Shown: positions 31,874 through 42,149, counted from the first letter of the stretch. The stretch is DNA of 64,000 nucleotides from Lepidostoma basale (GCA_022606425.2 JAHDVF020000726.1:124001-188000); one strand, 5' to 3'. Translations and numbers: made by a program. Notes: generated by a model not told the origin, from the letters alone.

Positions 31874-32069
31874 TGATATTTTATTTTTTTAATATTATAA
31901 ATGTGAATGTTGTATAAAAATTATATAAAAAAATAAACATTAAACATCAACATCGCAATGTTATGGCGAACCTAGAAGAAATATGTATTTTTACAACACT
32001 TTTCACAGACATGTTTTGGTTGTGACCCCACCCTTTAACAATGTATCAAATTTTAACAATCCCTGAGAC

Positions 32070-32305
32070 AGTTTATACATATGGAACGAATGGGCGAGAG
32101 AAGATTGGTTAAAATGAAAGAGAAGCCTTCGAAGACCAATAAAGCATGGTATGACCAAATTAATCAAATACTAAAAGGCGGCCACATTCGAAGTCGGGAA
32201 ACTGACGAGCATGCATGTTAGGATGTATGAATGTGGAGGAATCTAGAGATGTATATCAGAACAAAACGTTATGGCGGTCCATCCACTCTGCCTATCCCTG
32301 AAAAA
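32070..32305 (+). mobile_element. LINE-A 3' fragment, tail lost
   Basis: Contains ERMGERRLVK, W.DQINQILKGGHIRSR and the CTGCCTATCCC terminus, then stops without a TTAG tail. Confidence 0.75.
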
Positions 32306-32413
32306 TGGATTATCGTACCCAATTTTTAAAACTTATTAGAGGACATTTTTATTTTTTATGAATATTTTGAAGATAATACTATTTTGAATTTGAATTTGAT
32401 ATTTTGAATTTGT

Positions 32414-32530
32414 CGACCTTCGTGGCAGAGTGTTAAGAGCTCTGACATTCATACCGAAGGTACGATTCCTGGCGATGGCAGTGTGATGGTGACAATAATA
32501 TGGCGATAGATTAGCTACCTATCATATATC
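32414..32530 (+). repeat. SINE-1 head and partial body
   Basis: GACCTTCGTGGCAGAGTG head, B box GTACGATTCC, GGCAGTGTGATGGTGACAAT. The mid-body is deleted. Confidence 0.7.
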
Positions 32531-32930
32531 ATGAGAAAAACATAGAATCAAATCGTACGTTCATATTAAATACATTGATTTTCAATGAATGCATTATGTT
32601 TTGCATATTTGTCGATTTCCCAGCCGTTAGTCAAGCATACAGCATCCCAAATGAAGTCATTGTTGTTTGCACGTGGGATCACACATGTTCAGTTGAATGC
32701 AGCGATAATTGCATTAATATTGGGCGATGAAACATGTTGGTGTTCGCGTGCAACAGAACCATAGTATTAAGTGACCGTAGGCCAAAATTATCAGAATAAT
32801 TAAACAGTATGTTAATTGCTTCGTGTTCATATTTGCGAACTGAATTTAATAATATCGTGCGATTATTGCTGAAAACAAAAACGCTTTTGTTTCATTCCAT
32901 TTTAAAATTTAAATTTAAAATAAAACAGAG
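32531..32930. other. no gene recognised
   Basis: Moderately AT-rich stretch without a family match. Single-copy sequence is possible. Confidence 0.4.
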
Positions 32931-32934
32931 TGGT

Positions 32935-33395
32935 CACTAATATACTCATCAGCATCATCATCGGCTGTCCCTCGTGTCCGAGGAAGACTGTCCTTCACGG
33001 TTGTGGGTCTGCATGTGACTGAAGAGCCCGATCCTGGACCCACATATTCTGGGGCATCTGGGGCAGGGGAAGGCGCTTGTAATGGAGCCGTCACCGTCTC
33101 CCAGTGGTCTCTCTTTTCTCCTCCTTCTCTTCTCTGCGACGTCGTCTCTGCGCTGTGCTTCAAAGTCTCGTTTGCCTTTATGTACTGCTGTTCTCCTCCT
33201 AGGTCTGTCCTCTGCAGTCTTTTCCCAGCAATCACAGTCGATGCCAGTCTTTTGTAGGTTTCCTTTAAGGGAGTCCTTAAATCTTTTCCTCTAGCCACCG
33301 TGTGAGCGTTTCCCTTGGGTAAGCTGAGAGTACATAATCTTCCTTGGGAGTCTTGTATCAGGCATTCTGACGACGTGACTTATATAAGAAATGGA
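32935..33395 (-). mobile_element. LINE-I 3' end with zinc-finger-like C-terminus
   Basis: In the correct minus frame: HVVRMPDTRLPRKIMYSQL, GKRSHGG, RFKDSLKGNL, TGIDCDCWEKTAEDRPRRR, and near the end a decayed finger (C-to-Y/M changes) with RALQSHADPQP. HV.RMPD.RLP...Y..L..G.R..GG...R.KD.LK.NL and a terminal C2H2-type finger define a well-known LINE lineage in invertebrates. The 127-codon frame here is the wrong frame and contains no domain. Confidence 0.75.
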
Positions 33396-33401
33396 GATCG
33401 A

Positions 33402-33612
33402 CCAACAACAACAACAACAAACCATCACACCGTTTTCCGCAGGGGTAGGCAGAGAGAATGGACCGCCACACTACTCTATCCTGGCATACCTCTCTAGCTT
33501 CCTCCACATTCATACGTCGAGTCATACACGCACGTCGATACTTCCGGCTTCTGACATGACCAACATTTAAAATAAGATTAATTTGGTCATGCCATGTTTT
33601 CCACGGTCTACG
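33402..33612 (-). mobile_element. LINE-A subfamily with (TTG)n tail, 3' fragment
   Basis: Starts (AAC)n AAACC, then the CCGCAGGGG and CACTACTCTATCC variants that go with this tail type. Confidence 0.78.
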
Positions 33613-33614
33613 TC

Positions 33615-34009
33615 GACGTCATAACAGCGCTTTCAAATTGTGCAAATTTATTTTGAAAATCATGGTTCGGTTCGCCAAACTTATCGTGCACTACGCCCAC
33701 TTTACGGTCGACGTAATCGTCCATCTGAGCAAGTTATTCGGAAGACCATGGATCGTTTTCGCACCACGTACACTCTAGTGGATAATACGCATTCACAGAA
33801 TCCAAAGACGACAATTGTCGAAAATTGGATTTCACGATTGCGTTTCATTCGAGCTAGCCGTGGCGCTCATATGCCCGAAATCAAATTTAAACCATAATGG
33901 CCTAACATTTTTTATTAAATAAAGCCAATATCATAGACATTAACATTATTTTATTGTTTTTTTTTTCATTTTGAGAATGTATTGTATACCTCTAAAAAAA
34001 CACCCTATA
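33615..34009 (+). mobile_element. DUF4817-type transposon, internally deleted
   Basis: An 85-codon frame at 33640-33897 joins an N-terminal helix-turn-helix domain to the last part of the transposase. Residues about 1-50 (YFENHGSVRQTYRALRPLYG, NRPSEQVIRKTMDRF) match DUF4817. Residues about 66-85 (RLRFIRASRGAHMPEIKFKP) match the C-terminus. The DDE core is missing. The right end reads CTCTAAAAAAACACCCTATA, a typical TIR for this group. No matching left TIR remains because a LINE-A end abuts. The frame is intact, so it could encode a DNA-binding peptide, but no promoter is evident. Confidence 0.72.
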
Positions 34010-34354
34010 CTTATTTGTAAATTATTCGAACACACGTGTATAGTTGTTACTTCTTAAACGATATTACTTGTTATTACCGCGCCTGTAAGTATAAACAGTT
34101 TGACCATTTGAAATGCAAAGTTCTTGAATAGAAATCTATATAAAAATCATACCGAAATCTTGCTAAACTAAAAATATGTTATTTGCCCATTTCACAACTT
34201 TTAATGTAATTTTTGACATTCCAATTAAATACTTTTACGGGTGTGGTTAACAGAAAAATTTATGTAATATTTACAACATTTTGAATGTATACGAATACTT
34301 GCTGACAGCTGGACCTCATCATCCGACGACACATGATATCTGTGTCACAGATTG

Positions 34355-35065
34355 TCAGATCTATTAAGAGAAGAAGAAGAAGAAGAAGAAGAAGTACATA
34401 ATCGAGATCTAGTGCCAACGCTAATGTGTAGAAGTGATACGTACTATAAGAGAGTAATTTGTGATAGTATACCGAACGACGAAATAAGGAAGAAATTTAA
34501 TGAAAAAAGTAATCATTTAGATCAGTGGTTCCTAACCTTTTTGTCCCGTGGACCCCCTGCCGATTTCTTTTATTTTGTGCAGACCCCCTAATTTTGTAAT
34601 ATTGTTTGTTTTATTTTTTTTACAAATTCACCTATAACTATAAAATTAGTTTTTGAAGCTGACACAGAGCAAAATTAGGCCAATAGAAAAAAATAATGTG
34701 GAATTCGCTGTCGACCTTTTTTTTGTGTTCATTCATGATCTGATTTTCCCGAATAAATAAAAAGTCGTCAACGAAAAATATTATAACTTTCATAGTAATA
34801 AAACCGTATCACAATTTTTTTATTTTATATTAAACCTTGCGCGGACCCCCTGACGTTGTTCAGAGACCCCCTAATCAGTTTTTGTTTTCCACGAACACCC
34901 TGAATGATCACAGGACCCCTGGGAACCACTTTGGGAACCATTGATTTAGAAATCGTGCTTGAGAAAAAATGGTTTAAATGTTATATACTCGCATATAAGC
35001 AGTGTGAATAGAAAAAGAAGCCGAGGAAAACATGGCAAGACCAAATTAATCAATAACTAAAAATT
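34355..35065 (+). mobile_element. LINE-A fragment interrupted by a hAT MITE
   Basis: 34355-34522 holds LVPTLMCRSDT and SIPNDEIRKKFN. 34944-35065 resumes with ..SSVNRKRSRGK.WQDQINQ, both in the 28025/38450 subgroup. An AGAAGAAGA microsatellite precedes it. Confidence 0.65.
34523..34943. mobile_element. hAT-type MITE
   Basis: 421 bases between ATTTAGAT (34515-34522) and ATTTAGAA (34944-34951), an eight-base duplication with one change. The ends are CAGTGGTTCCTAACC and, inverted, CAATGGTTCCCAAAG, with the GTGGACCCCCTG/AGGGGGTC interior usual in hAT (Charlie-like) elements. No coding frame. Confidence 0.85.
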
Positions 35066-35069
35066 TCTT

Positions 35070-35478
35070 GAACAATGTTTCTATTTTTAACTTTGTACAC
35101 AATACCAACTTTGATAAAAAATTAAATTAAATAACAAATAGTTCAATCAGTGATTTAAGATTCATAAAAAAATCGCTATAAATTATTTTGGTTTCAAAAT
35201 TCGAATATCCGATTTTTAAATCACTTTTCATTAAACATACGAGTATATGAAAATTCACAGAATATTTTATTATTTTATTTTGAAATAAAAAGTATTGGTG
35301 TAAGGTAAAAAGAAAACTGTGTCACAGCCAACATACTTGTTCTCTAGGGGTCAATTTATAAGGAAAATTCTCCCCTAGCCTTTTGTTCTAAAGATTTTTT
35401 CTAAAGGTTGCCTACATACGAATAAGTGGTATCATAGATAAAGAAATCCCTAGATACTTTGTAGAAATTTGTTAATTA
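35070..35478. other. no gene recognised
   Basis: AT-rich spacer. No supported feature. Confidence 0.5.
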
Positions 35479-35519
35479 AATAGTCCATCGATTTGGCCGA
35501 AACACTATGATACCTACTT

Positions 35520-35662
35520 AACTAACTAACTAACTAACCATCACGCCGTCTCTCCGAAGGGGTAGGCAGAAAGAATGGACTGCCACACCTTTCTTTCCTG
35601 ACATATTTCTCTCGATTCCTCAACATTCATAGATCGTGTCATGCACGCGCGTCGATTTCTCT
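35520..35662 (-). mobile_element. LINE-A, very short copy with target duplication
   Basis: 143 bases of 3' end with (CTAA)n, between ACCTACTT duplications (35512-35519, 35663-35670). Confidence 0.88.
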
Positions 35663-35753
35663 ACCTACTTTAACATTTTATAACTGTTAATGCAAAAACT
35701 TTTTTTTATATCACAATTGTATTTATTTTACTACAGCTGTTTCATCAACCAAT

Positions 35754-36137
35754 CGTCACCGGAGAGTAAGAAGGTTCCAACTAACAAAATTTCACATTTG
35801 ACTTTTTTTCGTGAAAAGGGTTCTTACTAACCTTATCTATACGTACAATTAAAAATACATGTAATAGTATCGTCATTTTGGTGTAACGAAAAGAATCAAG
35901 TTCCATCTGATCATTCAAAACACACGATTCACCGAAGAAGGATTAATTTAAACTTAGAACTTTATTATTCCAACTATTGCCAGACAAAATTTACACGTTT
36001 CTCGGTAAAAGAATCTCTGGAAATTGGAATAAAACCCCTTTATTCCAAGATACACACCTGAAACCAACAAAACTTTGACTTCATTTTTCTCAGCTTTTTA
36101 CTTTTGTCAGTTGGAACCTTCTTACTCTCAGGTGACG
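35754..36137. mobile_element. MITE-2, 29-base TIRs, CAAT duplication
   Basis: 384 bases with inverted ends beginning CGTCACCGGAGAGTAAGAAG (one mismatch over 29 bases), flanked by CAAT at 35750-35753 and 36138-36141. A four-base duplication fits Chapaev/CMC or Sola groups, but the ends are not diagnostic. No coding frame. Confidence 0.82.
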
Positions 36138-36282
36138 CAATGTTAACATCATCAAGTGTTACAAAAATGTAAAAAAATTCGAATCTTTGTGTATTTATTC
36201 CTATGTCAATTTGAATAATTTCTTGATATAATTTTGAAGTTCTTGCTGAAATTGAGTTAGGTACCTAAATATTTTAAGACCA

Positions 36283-36734
36283 AATATTTGTGAATGTATA
36301 CTTATACCTGTATACAAATCCTGGATTTACACCAAAGGTTTCAAAAATTGTTCTTTGATCAGGTCTGTCATTAGTTAGACGCGCATGACAAATTTTTGAA
36401 GATATTAAAATCATATTCATTTTCAGCAGTCAGCCATCTATGTAGATTTGGTTGCACTTGTGAATTTTTTCAAGAATTAACCTATACAAATCTACATAGA
36501 TGGCTGACTGAAACTGCTACGTGAAGATAAATATGGATTTTGAAGTATATATACATCTTCCAAAAATTTGTCATGCATGATCACAAATAACAAAGGTGGA
36601 ATGGGGAATGTTGTAATTACATAAAGCGTGCGCTTAACCCAACCAATGACAGGTCATAAGTCCTGTAAACGCCTTGATCATCCATGTTCAGTTTCCAGTT
36701 TGCGTCTTCGTCTCTATTGAGATACAATTAAAAT
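36283..36734. repeat. foldback repeat built from TIR-1 sequence
   Basis: Perfect 24-base arms at 36427-36450 and 36487-36510 around a 36-base loop. Arms extend imperfectly to about 36285 and 36720. The right arm ends in CTATTGAGATACAATT, the TIR-1 end, so the hairpin arose by inverted duplication of TIR-1 material like 5205-5560. Confidence 0.7.
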
Positions 36735-37100
36735 TTAAATATTTTAATTTAAAGAACGGTAAGTTACTGTTTATAGAAAAAAATATTAACGGTGAAAAAT
36801 ACAATATAATAATAAAATAATAATAATAATAAAACAATAATTAGAAGGAACAATTACACATAGTATAGAGTCAAAAACCATGAAACATAATAAATTAAAA
36901 ACGATAAACAATAACAGGAAGTACATAGATTACATTAATAGGAAAGGTGACAAAAGTTGAAGGTAATATTATTATTTTTTAGCAAGATTGTACAGGGGAA
37001 AAGTTTTTAATGTACTATATACGAGTACTAATGGGGAATAAGAAAGAATTTGGTTGTTTATAACATTTAGTTTACATTTTTTGGCTGTGATTTTTTAGGT
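36735..37100. other. no gene; shares a block with 1385-1495
   Basis: AAGAACGGTAAGTTACTG...AATTAGAAGGAACAAT repeats the stretch left of the LINE-F copy at 1495. The rest is AT-rich. Confidence 0.45.
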
Positions 37101-37104
37101 GACT

Positions 37105-37490
37105 ACTCGTGACTCCTCGTGTGGTCGACTTTCATATTTTATTTATTTGATCGTTTCACGTTTTCCTCGGTCTTACTCTATTTCTAATTTCATTTACATC
37201 GTTGACACGTACTTTTTTTACCATTATTTCTTCATTTATTCTTTCCATGTGTCCAAACCCTATACATGTTCCTTTTATTATTTTGTTCATAAGCGTTTTA
37301 TTCGCACTGCATCCACTTCTTATATTTTCATTCGACACTCTGCCATACACAGGTTTTTCCACACATTCGTCTAAGAGATCTCACTTCTACTGCATTTATT
37401 ATTTATTTCTTTTTAATATATTTTCATTCTTCTTTTCCCAGCACCAAGCTTTACTTCCATACATAATGGTTGGCACTAGAATTCCATTAT
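37105..37490 (-). mobile_element. LINE-A fragment, 3' terminus missing
   Basis: Encodes GSEAW-like, SNENIRSGCSANKTLMNKIIK, GFGHMERINEEIMVKKVRVND and NRVRPRKT with frameshifts. Ends before the C-terminal MTRCMNVE block. Confidence 0.8.
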
Positions 37491-37529
37491 GATATTATAT
37501 ATAAAGCATTCTTCTGTATAGACGCATAT

Positions 37530-38016
37530 CGTGGCATTTATTTTGGGAATGCTCGGAACCAATTCTCTACAGCTTAGAAGAGATGGGCATCTCATAACCC
37601 ATTTCTTTAGATTAATCAGGGGATATTTCGAGAACTCGGCCGTGCTCGAGGATATTAGTCTTTTTGTATCTGATAGATATCTCCGATAGCGACAGCAGAT
37701 ATTGTTTAACCTACCGGCCGCCAGAACCAAATCTGCCTCTGGTGACACCGGTGGAAAGAGCAATTAGTCTGCTGAACGCGGTCTCCTCGGAGATCGACGT
37801 CTTTCATATTAGTCAAGGTACTCGTACGTTCAGGCTACAAATACTCTCGAATTTAGAAAGTGTATTCTCTTCCTAATGTCGAACCATCTCAAATGCGTTC
37901 CTGGTATTATGTTGTATGTGTATAATAGTTTACCTGTACTCAAAAGATCCCTTAAACATTTATGCTGGTTGTAATGTCTTTTGAGTAAATGAACTGATTT
38001 TATTTGATTTGAATGG
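37530..38016 (+). mobile_element. LINE-F 3' end, GATTT-type tail
   Basis: Encodes LGMLGTNSLQLRRDGHLITHF, RLIRGYFENSAVLEDIS, then LPPEPNLPLVTPVERAISLLN and SSEIDVFHI with frame breaks, ending TTTGATTTGAAT. Confidence 0.8.
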
Positions 38017-38445
38017 CAAAACATTTCGAATAACACTAAATAAGTTGTACAAAATATCCGAGAATTTTGTTATTTCCTTCTAGAAAACCACCCATAAAAG
38101 AGATACAAGGTTTGTTTGTCTAGTGTATTGGTAACCCTTAGTTTAAAAATACCACGTAAGTGAAATACGATACTTCTTGACGGCATAAAGGCATCAAGTA
38201 ATCAATACTACTTAAAGAGGTAAGTTTTACACTTATTCGATATCTTGTGACACTCTCCTTTGTCACACGTCACCTTCCATCACAAAGTAGACTACAGCTA
38301 TGCAACATTTTAACCCCATAAAATTAATTTTATTCTTACCGTAAATATAACCCACGCCCTCACACGTATACTCGTACAAGCTAACGGATTTGAAATTTTA
38401 AGTTTGGTATCTATAAGGAAAAATTATATGCAGTTTTTATACTCA
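38017..38445. other. no gene recognised
   Basis: No coding frame or repeat match. Confidence 0.45.
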
Positions 38446-38449
38446 TATA

Positions 38450-38975
38450 GGAAATTAGTGGCAGTACACAATGGAGTTCTAGTACCAACTCTCATGCATG
38501 GAAATGAAGCTTGGAGCTGGCAAAAGAAGGATGAAAGCAGGATAAATGCCGTAGAAATGAGATCACTAAGAAGAATGTACGGGAAAACGTTGTATGATAG
38601 AATACCGTACGATGAAATAAGAGAGAAATGTAAAGCAGATGATTGCATTATGCATAAAATTAAAAAAGGATCCCTGAGATGATTTGGACATATGGAGCGA
38701 ATGGAGGAGAGTAGAATGGTTAAAAAGTTGTACACAAGCAGTGTGGGTGTAAAAAGAAGCCGAGGACGATCGAGGAAAACATAGCATGACCAAATTAATC
38801 AATTACTAAAAGGCGGCCACATTCGAAATCGGAATAATCGACGTGCGTGCATGGTACGATGTATGAATGTAGAGGAAGCCAGAGAGGTATGACGGGGACA
38901 GAGCATTGTGGCGATCCATCCTCTCTGCCTACCCCTCCGGGGAAATGGCGTGATGGTTAGTTAGTTAGTTAGTTT
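38450..38975 (+). mobile_element. LINE-A 3' fragment with (TTAG)n tail
   Basis: Open for about 70 codons: VHNGVLVPTLMHGNEAWSWQ, MRSLRRMYGKTLYDRIPYDE and IREKCKADDCIMHKIKKG, then a TGA replacing W in R-W-F-G-H. The RIP.DEIR.KCK variant groups it with 28025 and 56778. Confidence 0.85.
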
Positions 38976-38989
38976 AGGAAATTAGTCAC

Positions 38990-39080
38990 GAAAAACGTAA
39001 TTAATACGAACAAAAAAGTCTGTTTTCTAGAATGTTTTTTATATTTTATGGGAATAACATGTTTCGCCTTACTACGGTTT
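38990..39080. repeat. PAL-1-like fragment
   Basis: TCTGTTTTCTAGAATG...TTTATGGGAATAACATGTTTCGCC matches one arm of 53615-53775. Confidence 0.55.
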
Positions 39081-39344
39081 TATAAATTTTTGATAATTAA
39101 ATTATTGATACACTTATAATAATAAAATTACTTTTTACAACTTCGTTAATATCGTCAATAAAAAAACGGTAGTTTTTGGAACTATTTTTACTTTTGCCTT
39201 TATTTTGAGACAAAATACATTTTGAGACTGATTTCGCCGGACACACTAGCATTAACAGATTGATCTGACGTAACCGGTCGTTAACGAAATAATGACAAAC
39301 TTTGAAGTAGTAAAAAAACATCATTTACTGTTATATTTACAACT

Positions 39345-39710
39345 TCTTCTTCTTCTTCTTTCGGTCCCCCCAACGTTGGCGATCACTGCAACAAAGGCAT
39401 CTTAATCCTTGCGCCACTTCTCTCTTCACTCATTCTTTCAATGTGTCCAAACCATCTTAACGACCCTTTCATTATTTTGTTCATAACACTTTTATTCGCA
39501 CCGCATTCACTTCTTATCCTTGCATTTGACACTCTATCATATACAGATTTGCCACACATTCGTCTTAGAGATCTAATTTCTACTGCATTTATTCTACTTT
39601 CATCCTTATTTTGCCAGTTCCATGCTTCACTTCCATACATAAGGGTCGGCACAAGAACACCATTATGTACTGACATCTTAGCTTTTTGGATAAGCTTTTG
39701 TTTGCGCCAT
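39345..39710 (-). mobile_element. LINE-A body joined to a LINE-B 3' end (chimera)
   Basis: From 39705 down to about 39410 the minus strand is LINE-A (MSVHNGVLVPTLMYGSEAWN, MCGKSVYDRVSNARIRSECG, LRWFGHIERMSEERS). At about 39410 it changes to the LINE-B end (VIANVGGTE-type) with a (GAA)n tail. The switch is abrupt and keeps orientation. Confidence 0.75.
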
Positions 39711-39744
39711 GTAAGGAACATGACCTGTCTAGTGCTATTTTAGC

Positions 39745-39880
39745 GCTGTCACTTTTCCAATTATGTCCAACACTCCTGTTCTGGCTCTAACAGTCGTGTT
39801 TTTCACCCACTCTGTAATATTTATTCTCAACATGCTCTTTTCATAGCTCTTTCGGCAATTCTTTAATTGTTGGCACTTTT
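39745..39880 (-). mobile_element. LINE-C fragment, very diverged
   Basis: Retains the ..KERAMKRAC.., NIT.WVKN.., and MSWT.L-like segments of the LINE-C tail only as nucleotide similarity. Confidence 0.4.
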
Positions 39881-40027
39881 CACTGTTAAATTAAAACATG
39901 TTTTATTCCACGTTTGAGTTTATTTTTCTTGACATGTTTCGAATGTCACACAACTTCATCACCTCTTCCAATGGTGAAAAAGAAACTAAAAGTGGAAAAA
40001 CATTATTTTGATTCATTGAAAATTCTT

Positions 40028-40509
40028 GCTGATTAAGTGCCTAATTGCAGCTAATTTAAAAAACGGTGGAAACGTGTAACATAAATTAAATAAACACAAA
40101 AGTACGGATCGTCCATGTCAACATGTGCAACATCGAAAAAAAAACATTATGTGTTATTACATTATGTGCTAAATTAAAAAAACGGTGGATTCGTGGAACA
40201 TAAATTAAATAGACAATATGTGCACCATCTAAGAAGAACATTTTGTGTTAAATTATTATTATTTTGTTATTTTATTTTATATCATTGTATTTTATATTAT
40301 TTGTTTTAGATTTTTTTTGGGGGTGTTGGACGATCGAAGTGTGCACGGGAGATGCCTATTGGTGGCGATGAGGTTTGCAACCCATCACACCGCGTCTCCT
40401 GTGGGGCGAAAAGAGAAGGATGGAGTGCCGCATCAGTAAAAGTGTGACAGTCTATTCTTTCTGCCTACCCTTTCGGGGAGACGGCGTGATGGTTAGTTAG
40501 TTAGTTAGT
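40028..40509 (+). repeat. SINE-3, reference copy with foldback end
   Basis: 482 bases between TTGAAAATTCTT duplications (40016-40027, 40510-40521). Two ACGGTGGA..ACATAAATTAAAT units (40060-40090, 40180-40210), AT-rich middle, then a GC-rich block at about 40380-40430 that is the inverse complement of the LINE-A terminus, a 16-base spacer, and the LINE-A terminus itself with (TTAG)n. The last 110 bases should fold into one long hairpin. Confidence 0.9.
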
Positions 40510-40524
40510 TTGAAAATTCTTAAT

Positions 40525-41185
40525 TATTGGTTTCCACGGTTTGAGTTTATCATATAATTTCGATTTGGTTTATATTTCTAACAGGTTATGGGATATATGT
40601 ATATATTTAAAGTACAAAATTGCAAAAAAATACTTTTTTTCCATGAAGAGGGGGTCTTGTGATCTCGGTGACGTCAAACACACGGAATTCTGGACCGTTC
40701 CCTTTCCAGGTGACTGCCCTTATTTTATGAAATTCTATCGGCACATGTACAAAGCTTAAATGCAGCGCCACTTTCTGTTTTATTTATTCTTGCTTTCGAA
40801 AATTTTGTCTTTGATTTTTAAATCAATTTTCATAAACAACATTTTAAATTGGTTTTTTTAGGGCCTTTTAAAATACCTGACTATAATATTTGATAATGCA
40901 CTAGCAAGGTAAAAAATATCACTCATATACAATGTAATAAAACGTCTGGAAAATTTACATTTTCATCAATATAGAATATTTAATATGGAGTTTTATATCA
41001 ATGTGTAAGAAACAATAGATACATCACAATATTGCTTTATAGCACTTAATGGGAGTGGCAAGCATCGTCTTTCAAATGCATTTTAGTATACCGAAAACAC
41101 TAACACTAAGTCGGTGGTCGTAATATAATAAGATTTTAATTAACACCTAGTAAAACCTATAGAAATAAAACGTTATAATTATATT
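40525..41185. other. no gene recognised
   Basis: AT-rich spacer. A 72-codon frame at 40541-40759 has no recognisable family. Confidence 0.45.
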
Positions 41186-41189
41186 GTTC

Positions 41190-41515
41190 ATTGTTTTGGC
41201 CGAAACACAATGATACTTCGACATTATAAACTGTTAAATTATAAAACTCTGTTATTATGTATTACAATTTTATTTTTATTTTAATTAACTTTAATTTTGT
41301 ACCCAACTCAACTCTAGCAAGAACTTCAAAATTATATGAAAGAAATTATTCAAATTGACAAAGGAACAAATACACATAAAGGTAAAAAAAAATGACGAAA
41401 ATTTGACATTTGAACACCTGATGATGTCAACATAGGTTAACGAAACAGCTGTCACGTAAAATAAAATAGGATTGTGACATATAAAACAAAGTTATTTAAT
41501 TATACAGTTTACGAT
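41190..41515 (+). repeat. PLE-terminus-like repeat, best copy
   Basis: Order: TTTTGGCCGAAACACAATGA, AACTGTTAAATTA, CAAGAACTTCAAAATTATAT module, then the hammerhead-like motif 41418-41452 (CTGATGAT, stem TCAAC/GTTAA, GAAACAGCTGTC), then ACAAAGTTATTTAATTATAC. Confidence 0.55.
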
Positions 41516-41572
41516 GTATAAATGTCGAGGAATCGGGAAAAGTAGTTTTTCCCTACCCCTTCATAGAGACAG
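41510..41572 (+). mobile_element. LINE-A 3' fragment with internal deletion
   Basis: ACGATGTATAAATGTCGAGG (RCMNVEE) followed by CCCTACCCCTTCATAGAGAC. Confidence 0.55.
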
Positions 41573-41965
41573 CAAGAATTGACTTATAATAAAATACGGA
41601 TGTTTTCATAAATACTCAAGAGACTGCAAGCATATTTATTTAAGTTCTTTATTTGAAAGTTTTATTAAATCTTCATTTCATTGCTGCAGGTACATGTTTG
41701 AATATATATTGTGTACTCCTCTTTCAGCCGTAGGCAAAGTACTCGCATAGGGTAGGAACGGTTCACTGTTGTTCACATTCACATTTGTGAAATAAACATA
41801 CACGACCTGATTGTCTTTTGTTCTTTCTTGGTTCCGCGTATTAAAGTGCATCTCTCAAGTCAAGTTGCACTCAAATGCACATTCTATTTTCAAATAATGC
41901 AATAACAAATGCGTACTGAAAATTTGTTGTACTTTTCAAATATTCTGCTTATTTTGTATAAATAT
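41573..41965. other. no gene recognised
   Basis: No supported feature. Confidence 0.45.
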
Positions 41966-41968
41966 ATA

Positions 41969-42042
41969 TGTATGAAAGCGAAGCATGGAACTGGCAAAAG
42001 AAGAATGAAAGTAGAATAAATGCAGTAGAAATGAGATTTCTA
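41969..42042 (+). mobile_element. LINE-A internal fragment
   Basis: Encodes YESEAWNWQKKNESRINAVE and MRFL, then stops abruptly. Confidence 0.7.
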
Positions 42043-42149
42043 GGACATTAAAGAAATTTATTTAGATACATATTTTTTGGATACATAGTAATACTAGGAC
42101 ATTAAGGTAATTAAAAAGACCACGATGGGCGAGGAAATTTATTAAAATT

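Larger units (their letters stand above)
35480..36265 (-). repeat. PLE-terminus-like repeat with two nested insertions
   Basis: The host repeat equals 1130-1380 and carries the TTGGCCGAAACACTATGAT end. A LINE-A copy (35520-35662) and a MITE (35754-36137) interrupt it. The MITE cuts through the loop of the hammerhead-like motif (halves at 35731-35749 and 36142-36157). Confidence 0.6.

Noticed and set aside
32915..33298. 127-codon minus-strand frame
   Set aside because: It is a shifted frame of the LINE-I C-terminus. The real frame, with stops, shows the LINE motifs.
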